From Cocos nucifera (lineage: Eukaryota; Streptophyta; Magnoliopsida; Arecales; Arecaceae), in the NCBI GenBank assembly GCA_006176705.1, contig QRFJ01004327.1:1-64000 (forward strand): a DNA stretch of 64,000 bases, written 5' to 3'. Made by a program: the position numbers and the translations under genes. Each line of letters opens with the position of its first letter. Positions within the stretch are counted from its first letter, which is position 1. Under the pieces are notes generated by a model that was given only the letters and a program-made list of their open reading frames with translations, made no database searches and was not told where the DNA came from. This document shows positions 11,430 through 24,574 of this stretch, in pieces.

Positions 11430-11760
11430 TGGGAGAGTTATGAGTCGCTGGAAGCCATGCCTACGTATGCCAAGGTCCTCTACTTGCGCTCCCTCTCCCC
11501 TCCCTGGTCCTCTCGTTTCCGCTGCCTAACCTCCTCCTCCGCCTTCTCCACAGCTTGCCTCATCTCTAGCATCACCGAGTTCCTCTTTGGATCCAACTAT
11601 ATCTTCTGGCCAATGATTAGCCGACGCAAGCCCATCTCCATCTCTATCTCATGGCCCATCCTATGGGAAGAATGGGAGGCGAAGCAAAAAAAAAAAAAAA
11701 AAAAATGCTGCCTTTGGACATGCGGCGGATGAAGGCATGTATATTAAGGATATATGGCGG
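11430..11760. other. GC-rich possible captured gene fragment with A20 tract
   Basis: GC-rich sequence continuous with the deaminase pseudogene. Plus and minus strands are both largely open; the minus strand reads a charged stretch (MRQAVEKAEEEVRQRKRED), the plus strand a hydrophobic one. I do not recognise either. A run of about 20 A lies at 11687-11705. It sits on the wrong strand to be a tail of the minus-strand pseudogene. Confidence 0.35.
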
Positions 11761-11794
11761 ACGGAAGCTGATGCTTCCATATATATATATATAT

Positions 11795-12060
11795 AGATAA
11801 GATCAGCCCGATCCAAGCTGCCCATCGGCCAACCATAGACTCTCCAATCGGCGCATTTTAACTACCAGTTTTCTGTCGTGGTGGTATCGAGGTCTTTTTC
11901 CCCCATCCACCAACCTCAATGCCCGTCTCTCTATGCGTGAGTGTGACCTCAGGAAGGTTTCATTACAAGACCTAGAATAAAAAATCTGAATTTTATTTTC
12001 AAGGATTTTTAGTCTTTTTGGCTCCGTGATTTCTAAATCCAATGGGAATGTGTGTGTGTA
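11795..12060. repeat. diverged repeat, copy a
   Basis: About 250 bp shared with 12181-12440 and with the split copy 13319-13466 plus 29820-29965. All carry 'ccaagctgcccatcggccaa'-like, CTTTTCTGTCGTGGTGG and GACCTAGAATAAAAAATC words. It is flanked by a (TA)n run near 11782 and a TG/TA run at 12046-12075. No product is recognised. Confidence 0.75.
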
Positions 12061-12180
12061 TATATATATACACGCACGTGCACACATACGACTCATTCTG
12101 TTAAGTTCTTCAAATCCAGAACTGTGAAACAAGATTAATGTACTGATGAATATAGATGTTAATGTATCAACTCACATCTT

Positions 12181-12760
12181 TTAGATAAGATCGGCCCGAT
12201 CCAAGCTGCCCATCGGCCAACCATAGACTCTCCGATCGGCGCATTTTAACTCTACCACTTTTCTGTCGTGGTGGTATCGAGGTCTTTTTCCCCCATCCAC
12301 CAACCTCAATGCCCGTCTCTCCATGCGTGAGTGTGACTTTGGGGAAGGTTTCATCACAAGACCTAGAATAAAAAATCTAAATTTTATTTTCAAAGATTTT
12401 TAGTCTTTTTGGCTCCGCGATTTCTAGATCCAATGGATCCATTCTCAAATATATGAAGCTCTACTTGTTTTACCTAGGAATTGGTATTTAATTAGTTTTG
12501 TTATTCTATACACTTAAAATTGATATCTTTTATATTTTTGTCTTATTGGATTATAAACAATGTTTGCACCTCAAATGTTCTTAAATTCATTGGAATATCA
12601 AAAACCAGAACTATATAATGATTCCACGATGCAGATTTCAACTAGCAAATAACATTGCATAAGCTATGCTGCACTCTACATGGCAAGAATTCTACTATGC
12701 TTAAGTTATTCTTTATGAGCTATTGTATTACACTAACTATTTATTGTTGTCTATCTGCAG
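12181..12760. repeat. diverged repeat, copy b (longer)
   Basis: Starts like copy a but continues for about 580 bp through 'CTCAAATATATGAAGCTCTA' and 'CTTTATGAGCTATTGTATTA'. The continuation is shared with 29940-30300, so copies b and c are a duplication of a unit of roughly 600 bp about 1.1 kb apart. Confidence 0.75.
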
Positions 12761-13318
12761 AAGCCATGGCCTACAATACATAAAAGTTGCAACATTAGAA
12801 GATAAAAGAGGACAAACACTTCATCTTACCATATGAAACTGCACTCCTAAGGATGGTCTTACATCCCGACAAGATACTTAACATAGCACTGGACATCACT
12901 GTAGTATTCTAGCACACATTGTCCTAAATTATAATCATTAAAAGAAACAACAAGAAAAACATTCCTCTCTTCATGTTGCTCAGTTTTGTCACTATTGGGA
13001 AGTTTGAGCTCTATAGTAGGGATGAAAATAGATTGGATACGGATCGGATAGTGGTATATCCATATTTTTCAATGAATATGGATACAGATATAGATATTAA
13101 ATGAATATTAAAATTAATATCTATTTTTATTATAGATATGGATACAAATTGGATATCAAGCATATCCATATTTATTATAAATGATATGGATATGAATTGG
13201 ATAATACTAGCTGAATTTGAAAATATATGGGTTAAAATTTTTATAGCTACTATAATATTAAAGCTAGTTATTGTGTGGGGTCATCATAATCAATTAGAAA
13301 GGACCAACCTGATACAAG
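12761..13318. repeat. spacer with GGATAT-rich simple repeat
   Basis: Between repeat copies b and c. The part at about 13018-13245 is built of degenerate GGATATGGATA/GGATACGGATA words, a common plant interspersed sequence type. The remainder shows no recognisable gene. Confidence 0.5.
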
Positions 13319-13466
13319 TTTTTAGACAAGGTTGGCCCAATCCAAGTCGCCCACCAGCTATCCACAGTGCCTTGACTCCCCGATTGGTGCATGTAAACTC
13401 TACCACTTTTCTGTCACAAGGATGTTTTGGTAAGTCTCACCCTCCCCTTTAATTTTCTCCATCCAT
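13319..13466. repeat. diverged repeat, copy c, left half
   Basis: Matches copies a and b up to the point where an LTR begins (13467). The other half resumes at 29820 with CCACCAACCC. The break falls within the word read in copy b as CATCCACCAACC, so this is the pre-insertion target of the gypsy element. Confidence 0.8.
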
Positions 13467-15131
13467 TGATAAGAGCATGATATTATCGTTAAGATATCGT
13501 ATTTATCGGTTTAATTCCAACTTCTTAGATCTATTCACTATTCAAAATAGGTAGATTGCAGTGAGTGGGGTTGAATCCACAGAGAACGCATTATTTTAGT
13601 TTTAAAATTTTTAATTTTTATAAAAAAAAAAGATTTGAAAAAAATCAAAGTCGAACAATAGAATTATAAATAAAAAATAGAATTTAAAAGGTGCAAAAAA
13701 TTAAACTTGGCACTAAGATCTACTAGTTAGATCTTAGCATCTACTTATAATAAAATTAAAATGCAATAAAAGTATAGAACATGAATTTAAAGAGTAGACA
13801 AATAAAATAATATAGATAAAAAAACTAGAATTTAAAGAGCAAAAGATAATTTTTTTATTAATTAAAATTTAATTTAAAGTTTAAACACATGAAATTTAAA
13901 AAGAGCAAAAAAGAAAGAAAAACTAGAAAAGATATAATCTCGATCTCGAATCAACGTTGGCATTGAGATGGTGTAGAAGTTAGCATTTTCTCTCGGCACC
14001 GTTTGCCTCGAAGCAATCTTGAATCCCAAGCATGGCTTTAACCTATACCATTACCTTTCCATGATCGAAGACCACTTAATTTGATATCCTTTGTCTTATT
14101 TATAAGTGTTGGAGAGCTGGAGTATTTATTTCTTGGCAATGTGGGACTAAGGGAGTGTTTTGATTGTCAAATATAGAGAAAACTTGGTAAACATTGGATT
14201 AAAAGAGTTTCTGGATTGAATTCAATGTAATTACATAAGTTCTGGCCATCAGATCTTGATCAAATGGTCCTAAAATCATCAAAAATCGATGTATAATAAC
14301 CCAGATCGAGTTAGAATTAATTTTGATCATTAGATCAAGCAATTGGGTAGTTCTGGTTCGTCAGATCATGTCAAAGATCATTCTAAAATTCTTTTCCCAG
14401 TCGGATTGAATACTAGCCATTGGATCATGCCTAATGATGAAGTTTCAGCCGTTGGATCATCGCTGGGTGTTTAAATCATCATTGGGATGAACATCAACCA
14501 TCAGATCAATGCCTTGGACACATGCAACCATCCGATCATGCACTGGGGAGAGCTAAGAAACCGATTCAAAGAAGGAAATATCCCCTATCGTTCGATCTTG
14601 ATCGGGAATGCTCTGGACCGTAGGATGGTGCAATTACTATGCCCATGGACCCTGTGGACTAGCTGTATCGAAGACCGCAACCAATCGCTACACAACCTTG
14701 CCACTTGAAATGATCAAAATGCCCCGTAAGTCGTGATAGATTTTTTGTAAACCTCTTAAGGATCTTGATCTACTACGTGTCGTGCTGTAATTTGCTACCT
14801 TCTGCTAAGCTGGCAGTTCATGCCGGATTTCATGGACCAGTGGGTCGGCTCCTGTGGCTGAGCCGGCTTGGACGGCACGTCAGCTGAGCTGGGACGTGCT
14901 AGCTAAGCTACTTTCGATGGTTTGGCTAGGCAAGCCGACTGAGCCAAATTAATTATTATTATTATTATTTTCTTTAAAAATTCATATCCGCTTTGTTTTA
15001 ACTCCATTTTGCCCTAAACTTATTTCGTTGTGATAAAAAAAAATAAGTTAAAAGTATTTAATTCTTAAAAATAAAAATAAATTAATTAATAAATTAATAT
15101 TTTTTAATAATATTTTATGGTACTTATTACA
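13467..15131 (-). repeat. 3' LTR of pol-less gypsy
   Basis: 1665 bp, TG...CA ends on the minus strand. It aligns over its whole length with 17799-19168 plus 29511-29819. It contains GAGCCGGCTTGG/GGCTCAG words near 14820-14950. Confidence 0.82.
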
Positions 15132-16570
15132 TCCTCCAACTTAAGCTTTGCTCATCCTCGAGTAAAGAAAGAATTTAGTTTTAGATACCATTTTAACTTT
15201 AGAGTTTTGAATTTTATCTAGGCAATTTTTAAAATAGTCATTGATATTCAGTAGAGCATAAATGAGGTATGTCATTGGAGAATAAATACTTACCAATATG
15301 ACAATTAAGTAAAGAACATTAAATTTTTTTGATTTTTTTTAAATTATTCCTACCTTTATCTCTAAATTGTCTAAACTTTTATATGGGCAAGTGTATTATT
15401 ACTTCCATCCTTCATTTATTAAAAATTTTTATTTATATTATTCACTTTTTGGTGTGAATATCATTGCTTACTTAGGCAATAAGATCCAGTTACTCGCTGA
15501 AAAATTAATATATTTTTTTTTATTTTAACATTATACCACTATTGAGTATTTTATTTTCTTAAGCTTTCTATTTGATTCATGTAGCGAGTCTTGGGCCAAT
15601 GACTTTCAAATCAGTTGATTTTAGGACACTAGGTATAAAATATCCTTCGAGCTTACTAGCTTGAATTAAATAGGCTACGAGTTAATACTAGCTTTACAAT
15701 GAGCTTCTTCGTCCTTCCCATCTTTTCTTGCAAAACTCAATACTTGCTTAGGCAAAGAAATCTGATTACTTAGTGAAAAGTACTTAAAAATTATTTTATT
15801 TTAAAAAAAAATTTATATAAAGAAACGTATAGTTACCCTACATAAGTCCATAAAAAGTAGACTCTTCTTTGATGCTGGTAGAAAAAAATAAAAATACTTA
15901 AAAAATATTATTTATATTCTAGACTTAACTCTTTATTAAATTTTTTTAATACTTGATCCCTCAATATCTCATAAATTCTCTGGTCTGTGCATCAATTTTT
16001 TTTTTAAAAAAAATGCTTAGTTCAACTTAATTCTTAATCATAATTGGATGTCTAAATGCTAAATACTAACTTCTTTGAGGACTTTAAAATTTTAAAATTT
16101 TTTATTATTCTTTCTTCCAACTTAATTGATATTATCCTCAATGGAGAAAAAAAATAAAGAATGTAATAAAGAATAGAAAAAAATACATCTGACTTAATAT
16201 GTTCTCATGGTCTAATATAATTTTGAAAATTTGGACACTCCCTCCAAGTTATTCAAAATATTCTAAAATAATTAAAAAGATAAATTAGATGAAAAAAAAC
16301 TAAATATTAGATTTTCTTCCAATAAGTGCCAAGTTTACCTTCTTCAGCTAGACATAAAGCAGCTTAACTATCATGTATCAAATACTGGATTAACAAATTC
16401 CAACGATTTTGGATTGTCAATCTCAAAAAGATAGTTTGTTATTCCTTGATTAATAAATTTATTTTTTATTATGAAAATATAGTTTGTGACCCCATTCTCA
16501 AATCCTTATTTTTCAAAAAAAATTTCTATTTATTCTTCTAAAATGCTCATAAATTAAGTTTTTATATTAG
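15132..16570. other. AT-rich noncoding interior of pol-less gypsy
   Basis: On the minus strand the 3' end reads ACTCGAGGATGAGCAAAGC just before the LTR, a phrase typical of gypsy elements next to the polypurine tract. Otherwise no open frame is recognisable. Two blocks containing 'CTTAGGCAAWRARATC' (about 15468-15510 and 15742-15785) form an imperfect direct repeat. Confidence 0.6.
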
Positions 16571-16574
16571 GAGT

Positions 16575-17790
16575 TCAGTTTGATGCAATGGATACTAGAA
16601 GGAGGACTAAAGGCAGCTTTAATTCTAGAGGTAAATTAATATGATCTCGCTTAAATAACTCTATTGATGCTTCATTACATACCTCTTGATTTTTGTAAGA
16701 AGAACTAGCTTCTAGGGCTGAAGGGAACATGACTTTAAGTTTATAGGTTTTAGATAAATCATCTGTTCTATTTTTTTCTATGTCTATTTCATTTAAATTA
16801 GAACTAACATTAGTACTAATTCTAGACTCAGGTTCTTCTATGTGGTTAGTCTTAATACTAATCTCTTCTTTATTTTTATTTTGGCTAGCATCAATACTAG
16901 CCTCTCTTATCTGATCTTGGTATGAGTCCATAAGAATCCTATAATTTTTAAGTTTAGAAATTACTTTGGCATTTTCTAATCAAGAATTCTTAGGATTGAT
17001 AATTTGATCCAGGTGGTTGATGGACATTAGATGGATTGTTTATAAAAATCAGTTGGCTCAGCAATTAACCTAGTTCTCTCCTCATATTAGACTTTGCTAA
17101 TTATCCTATTTGTACTTCTAATCTGATGATGGATTCTCCTTAAGTTAGAATTAGTTATTGAAGTTAATTAAATCTATCATCGACTAGATTGGTTTGTTGA
17201 GAAGGTGGATATAATGATTGATTATAATATGATGGCTGGCCGAACTGACCGGGCTGACCCCTACTGTAGGCACAATTTTGGTATTAGATCTGAGCCTAAG
17301 TTTGTTGGGGTATCCAAGAAAAATTAGGATGATTCCTCCAATCTAGGTTATATGTATTTGAAAAGGGATCATTAATTGGCTTGGAGTAACCTTGTACAGT
17401 TTGAACTTATTCTTGGATGAAAGATAAAAATTATGTAGCCATAAGACATTCACTCACATAATGGTTGGGCTAGCACAAATAGAATAAATCTTCTAAAAAT
17501 TATAGAGTGATGTGAATTATGCAGAAGATTGTTGATATAGAGTTAGGAGTTGGTCTAATTTCTGGGCAAGAAGATCCACTTTATCTAACAAATTCAAGTC
17601 AGTCTTAAAACTAGATTCTGGATGTTCATAGATTCCTACCCATTTTTGGTAGAAGGATAACAAAGCATGATTAATTGAATTTTCACTTAAGATTTCAAAT
17701 AAGACATAGGCTTCATCCTCACTCTTGTTCATGAATGTACCTTAATATGATGCATCTATCATTAGTCTATATTGATCTCCTAAATTCTCA
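16575..17790 (-). pseudogene. gypsy gag remnant
   Basis: Minus-strand pieces of a gypsy gag. 17732-17517 reads NKSEDEAYVLFEILSENS, the alpha-helical segment that precedes the zinc knuckle. 17480-17200 includes the YSNTYNxxWRNHPNFSW-type phrase, here SNTYNLDWRNHPNFSW, and a Q-rich tail. 16931-16575 is a charged linker containing YKLKVMFPSALEASS. The knuckle region near 17470 keeps only parts of its Cys/His set, with in-frame stops. The family (Athila-like) is from remembered phrases and is uncertain. Gag builds the particle that packages the RNA, and this copy cannot do so. Confidence 0.7.
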
Positions 17791-17798
17791 TAAAAATT

Positions 17799-19168
17799 TG
17801 ATAAGAGCACGATGTTGTCATTAAGATACCATATTTATTAGTTTAATTTTAACTTCTTAGATTTATTAAAAATAGATAGATAGTAGTGAGTCAGGTCGAA
17901 TCCATAGAGAAGGCAGTATTTTAATTTTAAAATCTTTAATTTTTATTAAAAAATTTTTTAAAAAATCAAAGTCAAAAAATAGAATTATAAATAAAAATTA
18001 GAATTTCAAAAGTGTAAAAAATAAAACTTGATACTAAGATCTACTAGTTAGATCTTAGTATCTACTTGCAATAAAATTAAAGTGCAATAAAAGTAAAGAA
18101 TAAAAATTTAAAGAGCAAAAAAATAAAATAATAAAAATAAAAGACTAAAATTTAAAGAGTAGAAAATAAAATTTATATTAATTAAAATTTAATTTATAGT
18201 TTAAATACATAAAATTTAAAAAAAAAGCAGAAAAGAAAGAAAAACTAGAAAAGATGTGATCTCGATCTTGGATCGATGTTGGCATTGAGATGGTATAGAA
18301 GTCTGCTCTTTCTCTCGGCACCATCTGCCTCGAAGCAAACTTGGATCCCAAGTATGGCTCTAACCTATACCATCACCTTCCCATGACCCAAGACAACTTG
18401 ATTTGATGGCTTGAGATCTTATTTATAGGTGTTGGAGAGCTGGAGTATTTTTTTCTAGGTAATGTGGAACAAGTGTTTTGATTGTCAAATATGGAGAAAT
18501 CCTAATGAAAATCAAATTAAAAGAGTTCCTGGATCGAATTCTATGCAATTCCATGAGTTCTAGCCGTCAGATTTTGATCAAATGGTTCCAAAATTGCCAA
18601 AAATGATGTATAATAGCCTAGATCAAGTCGAAATTAATTCTGACCATTGGATCGAGCAATCGGATGATTATGGGTCATCAGATTGCATTAAAAATCATTC
18701 TAAAATCCTTTTCCCAGTTGGATTGAATACCAGCCATTAGATCGCGCTTGATGATGAAGTTTCGACCGTCAGATCATCGCTTGGTGTTTAAATCATCATC
18801 GGGATGAACATCGACCATCTGATCAATGCCTGGGATGCGTGCAGCCATCCGATTGCACATTGGGGAGAGCTGAGAAATCGATTCAAAGAAGGAAATATCC
18901 CCTACTGTCTGATCTTGATCGGGAATGCTCTGGACCGTAGGAAGGTACAATTACTGTGCCCATGGACCCTGTAGATCGATCGCATCGAAGATTGCAACCA
19001 ATCACTGCCTAACTTTGCCACTTAAAATGACCAAAATGCCTCGTGAGCCATGATAGATTTTTTGTAAACACCTTAAGGGTCTTGGTCCACCATGTATCAT
19101 ACTGTAATTCGCTACCTTCTGCTGAGCTAGCGGTCCACACCTAATTTCGTGAACTGGCTGGTCGGCTC
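17799..19168 (-). repeat. 5' LTR of pol-less gypsy, left segment
   Basis: Aligns with 13467 onward of the 3' LTR. Broken at 19168 by copia copy B and continued at 29511. The 5-bp word GGCTC occurs on both sides of the insertion (19164-19168 and 29506-29510). Confidence 0.85.
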
Positions 19169-21446
19169 TGAAGGAAAATCTCTATTTTCTGTCATAAGAT
19201 TGTTCAGATCTGATCAAATTTGAGGTGGATTTTTTTAAAAAATCTTAAATGATCTGATCAGATCTAAGAGTTCTTAGATCTAATCATGGTGATCTAATAT
19301 TAAAAATAAAATTAAATCTAAATAAGAAAATAATTATTATTACCTAATTAGGATAATCTGATTATCCTGTCGATGATCCTGATGCTCCTGAGATTTTAGA
19401 TCAAGCCTCGTACGTGCCTAGCCTCTACTAGAGTCCACTCGAGCAAGATCTGAAGGTTTTCTCCTTCTGAATCAATGCTTCAAAGACTAGATTTGGATCT
19501 GATCTAAAGGTTCTTCAAAACTTTTGAAGTAGCAGCAATCATCTCTTGAAATAGTGCTACCTTCTTCCTGATCTGGGTGCCAATGCTCCTTGGACTCTTG
19601 CTGGATTTGTGCCCAACTCCTTGGGCATGGAGAGGGGAGAGAGAGGATCAGAGGATGGCATGGAGAAGATGAGGGGCAGCCTTACGTCATGGTAGATGGG
19701 CAAAAGAATAAAAACCTAGGCATAGACAGGGTTTAAATAAACCCTGCTGTGCCATACAGTTCCACACAGCCTTAACGAATTAGATTCATTGATTTAATTA
19801 GATCTTAATCTGATTGGTTGAGTGATTTTATCTGATCCAATTAGATGAGAGTCCCTCAAAAATCCACTAAAGTGGTGCCATGGATGAATAAACCCAAATA
19901 GATGGCGCCTAGGAGTTTAAGGCTATCAAGCAACCCTGGAGTCCCATCTATATGGGACTCCATCCTTATCCACATAGGGCACATGCCTAGGGTGGCGTGT
20001 GCCCTCTCTCTTTCCTATTTTAGCAAGGGGACAAGAGCCCTAAGTGCTCTCCAATGGGTGCATGCCACATGACTCTCTGTCAAAGTGTCCAGGGTCAACT
20101 ATTGACCCTTGTCCAGAACTGAAAATGATAGGTAATAGAAATTAGCAGGTATTGTTTTAAATTCATCTGATGAATTAGGATAATTCTTTTCTAACCTAGA
20201 CAAGCTCCAGTCAGACTAAGACAAGATTCTTGAGTGAGTCCAAATAAATTTGGCAAAATCGAGATGAACCAGAATGATTACAAAAGGAGAATGTTAAGCT
20301 CAATCGTATGCTAGCACGATTTTCTTGAATCTTATTGGATCTAATCTAAATCAATCAAATTGGATTAGCCTAATTGATGACATCCAGACCCAAACTTTTA
20401 TTGGTGTGACCTAGTTAGGTTCAGTTCCATATGGTAATGAGATATGTCCGATCTCCATCATCGACATCATCGAAATACCTTTTGATGGATCAAAACTTTT
20501 TCGATTTATACAATTAGAATGATCAATCATCAAGATCATTCTAATTGCTTTCAAAATCTACCAGTGACACCTAGTAGTATATGCTGGCAAGCCATCAGAA
20601 CTGAAAGCAAATATCTTGATGCAGCTACTTATGTGATTGGGTTCTTCTACCTTAAGCATCGATAGGATTAGGGTTAAGATAAACTCATCAAACCTAATAT
20701 CCGTCATATGAATTAATTATTCGATTCAAGTCCAATATGAATCCCTAATAGAAACTTTTTCTATCATCTACACTCTACCATGGCCATGGGCTTATGGACT
20801 CAATCTCATGATCATCATAGAGCTACTCCTCATCTACCAAGATAGATACATCCCTTTATTGGTGCAATCCAATTCCTACAGTGAACATGCTATAGCCAAC
20901 ATACATCTTAGAATTTCGAACAGCTAGAAGATCGAGTTATGGTGTAGTCAAACTATAACACCCTTAAGATGAACTGCCGATGCACCTCAGGTCAAAGAAC
21001 TTGACACACCACTATAGCATCGAGCCAATCATCCATGAGAAGGTAAACTTTCTTTTGACTGCTCGAGGTAGTAATGCTCAGTGCTCTCGTTCTCTAATGA
21101 GTACCAATACTCTCAGTCTAGTGTCTCTACACTATAGATTTAAAACTCATCTATCCTAAGAAAGCTATCATACACCAACCTTCCAGATCGATCACCATCC
21201 TCATGACGATCCTATGGTCAAGAGTAGTTTATGAGTTAATTATGAAAATTCATGCCTTAAATTTTTAATTCTTGAAAATATTAATTATCATTATTATTAA
21301 TGCAAAGGATGTATCATAGACACTTCAAGTATACACTATGATAGAAAATAATCTTTTTATTAATTTATAGTCAAAATTATAAAATTATCCTTCAAAGTGT
21401 ATTATAAGTGTTTAGCCAATCTAGCTTCTAGGACACACATCTAACA
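19169..21446 (-). repeat. 3' LTR of copia copy B
   Basis: 2278 bp, starting TGTTAGATGTGTG on the minus strand after ATCAAGTGGGAGT (polypurine tract, 21447-21460). Same family as the LTRs of copies A and E. Confidence 0.9.
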
Positions 21447-21479
21447 AACTCCCACTTGATCTAAAGCTAATTGGCTACA

Positions 21480-23517
21480 AATCTAAGTCCCATCTTCTCA
21501 AGAAGGGTTTCGATCTTTTGTTATCCTAATGGCTTCGTTAGTGGGTCAGCCGCATTATCTGTGGTGTTGACTTTCTTGACCTCGACATATTCTTTCTCGA
21601 GGTAATTATGGATCAGATGAAATCACCGCTCGATGTACTTGGATTTCTGATGAGACCTCCACTCCTTAGCTAGGGCTATGGCATCGTTGTTGATGCAATA
21701 TAGAGAGACAGCATCTGATGGCATCACTCAAAGCTCTACGATAAATTTCTTATACTAAAATACCTCCTTCGCAACTTTCGACACAGCAATATATTTTGCT
21801 TCTATTGTGGAATCTGTAATTACTGTCTGCTTGGAACTCCTCCAACTGACAGCTCCACCATTGCATATAAGTTGACTCAACTTTTGATCATCTATGTCAG
21901 ATATAAAGTCCAAGTCTGTAAACCCCTGCACCTAGAGTTCTCCATTACCAAAGACTAGAAACATATCTTTAGTCCTTCTCAAGTTCTTAAGGATACATTT
22001 CAGAGAAGTCTAGTATTCTTTGCCTGGATTCGATTGATACCTGCTCGTGACACTCATAGCATGGACAATATCAGGTCGTGTATATAGCATGGCATACATG
22101 AGGCTCTCTATTATCAAAGCATAAGGGATCTTGATCATGCATTCAATCTCCTCAGGTGTATTGGGACACATCTTTTTGGAGAGATGAATGCCATGTATGA
22201 AGGGTACTAAATTCCTTTTGGAGTTTTCCATGCTAAACCTCTTAGCACCTCTATGTACATCTTTTGTGAAAGTCCTAGTATCCTATTTGGTCTATCTCTA
22301 TTGACCTTAATTTTTAGAATAAAGGATGCATCTCTTAGATCTTTCATAGAGAACTCTTTAGACAACCACATTATGATCATGGTCAACGTGGGAATATCAT
22401 TTTCAATTAGGAGGATCTCATCCACGTACAGTACAAGAAAGATAATAGCGTTGCCGCTGACCTTTTTGAAAATATAGGGCTCCTCATTTTTGATGAAACC
22501 AAATGATTTGATCACATCATTGAAATGAGCATTCCAGCTCCGAGATACTTGCTTAAGTCCATATATGGACCTTTGCAGCTTGCATACCTTATGATCATCA
22601 TCACTAGATATGAAATCAAGCGACTATTCCATATAGATATCTTCCTTAGGATATCCATTTAAGAATGTCATTTTCACATTCATCTGCTATATTTTATAAT
22701 CGAAATAGGATGCAATAGCAAGCAATGTGTGAATAGATTTAAGCATGGCTACTAGCGAAAAGGTATCCTGATAGTCAATGTCTTTGCGCTGACTATACCC
22801 TTTTGCTACGAGCCTAGCTTTGAATATCTCTATATTTTCATCAGCACCTATATTTCTCTTGAAGATCTATTTACACCCAATAGGTACTATGTCTTCAGGT
22901 GGATCTACCAAGATACAGACTTTGTTTGAGTGCATTGAGTCAATTTCTGATCTCATTGCTCCTAACCATTTTTCCGAGTCGATATCTGATATTACCTCAT
23001 CATAGGTCTTGGGATCATCACCATGAATTTCATTTCTCATGAGAAATATTTTCTCTACATCTTCTTGAATAGTACTTATATATCTTTTAGGAGGATGGAA
23101 AATTCTAGTTGATTTTCAAGATGGAGGAGGTAGTGTTTGGACTGGCTCAATCTAATCGAGTTTGACAGGTTTCTTAGCTCGTTACTGTTCGAAGATCTTC
23201 TCCTCGAGCTTAATCTATTTTTCGATACCACCATCTTGAATAAACTATTTTTCAAAAAAAATGGCATGTCGACTCATAATTATATTATGGTCTTCTGAAA
23301 GATAAAAATAATATCCTAACAACTCTTTAGGATATCCTATGAATCGAGCTTTAAAGGACCTAGATTCTAACTTATCCGCCTGCTGTCTCTTGACATGAGC
23401 CGGACAACCCCAAATTTTGAGTTGACTCATATTTGATTTCTTACCATGCCATATCTCATACGGTATGGTAGAAATGATTTTAGAAGGAATCCTATTCAAT
23501 AAATATATTGCGGTCAT
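21480..23517 (-). pseudogene. copia integrase C-end, RT and RNase H remnant
   Basis: Minus strand. 23517-23245 reads YLLNRIPSKIISTIPYEIWHGK and runs through CPAHVKRQQADKLESRS, the post-integrase segment. RT pieces follow (22515-22207 and neighbours). The catalytic box is YVDE at 22417-22428, with the second catalytic Asp replaced by Glu. The 'RPDIVHAMSVTSRYQS' block is at 22080-22030. RNase H and the closing ADPLTKPLG phrase lie at about 21870-21540. Stops and frameshifts are frequent. Active-site change plus stops make this copy enzymatically dead. Confidence 0.85.
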
Positions 23518-24560
23518 AAGACTATGTCCTCAAAAAATCTCTGGAAGGTCCTTGAAGCTCATCATGGATCGAACCATATCTAATGAGGTCTGATTTCTTC
23601 ATTCTGAAATCTCATTGAGTTGAAGCATTTCAGGTGGAGTCCATTATGAGACTATATTATTATCTTTGAGATAGTCTAGAAATTCCTGACTAAGGTATTC
23701 ACCTTCTCGATCTGATCGAAGAACCTTAACGGATTTTTCTGTTTATTTTTCTACTTTGAATCTAAATTTTTTGAACTTTTCAAAGGTTTCAGACTTATGT
23801 CGCATCGAATATACATATCCATACTAAGATAAATCATCGATAAAGGTAATGAAGTTGATATAAGTATCTCTGGTCAGTATATCAAATAGACCGCACACCT
23901 CTGTGTGTACCAGGATAAGTAGGTCTGTGATCCTTTTTCCATGTCCTACAAAAGGAAGCTCGATTATTTTGCCATGAAGGCATGATTCATAAATTGGATA
24001 TAACTCGAAAGTCAATGAACTCAATAGCCCAGATTTTTCCAATTTGTTAACCATGTCTTTCGCTATATGACCTAGGGACTATCCCTAGGTCGCTTTGATC
24101 CTATGGCATTCATGTTTTGCTCGATATTGAAAATAGAAACATCAATATGTAATTGATAGAGATCATTTATAAGAAAACCACTTGCAATTTTATTTCTTTT
24201 ATAAAGAATATTACAATGGTCCTTAAGAAAACTAATTACATAGCTTTTCTATGCTAAACATGAAATAAAAATCAAATTTCTGCTTGCTGCAGGCACATAA
24301 AAATAGTTTCTAAGTACTAAATCTAATCTTGATGGTAGTCGAAAAGGATAGGTTCTCATGGCCATAGCAGTAACTCTTGCTCTATTTTCGACATGCAGGA
24401 TCATCTCACCATCTCTCAGCCTCCTACTATCCTCAAGACCCTACATAGAAGTGCACAAGTGAAAACTTGAACCAGAGTCAAGCACCCAACTAGATGCAGA
24501 AGAAACTATTAGATTAAATTCAATAACGAGCATACCTCTAGAAGGACCTACTTCTTTCTT
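23518..24560 (-). pseudogene. copia protease and integrase core remnant
   Basis: Minus strand, running from a protease-like segment with WVLDSGSS (near 24500), which keeps the DSG catalytic triplet, through the pre-integrase domain (LEKSGLLSSLTFELYP, then YESCLHGKI, about 24050-23950) into the integrase core (VHTEVCGLF, TFIDDLS). The integrase core between 23820 and 23520 is broken by several stops. In working elements this part cuts the polyprotein and joins cDNA to the chromosome. Confidence 0.75.
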
Positions 24561-24574
24561 ATTCTTTAGGCTGG

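Noticed and set aside
11803..12393. Minus-strand frames in repeat copies a and b as genes
   Set aside because: Both come from one diverged repeat, differ by frameshifts and lack any recognisable domain.
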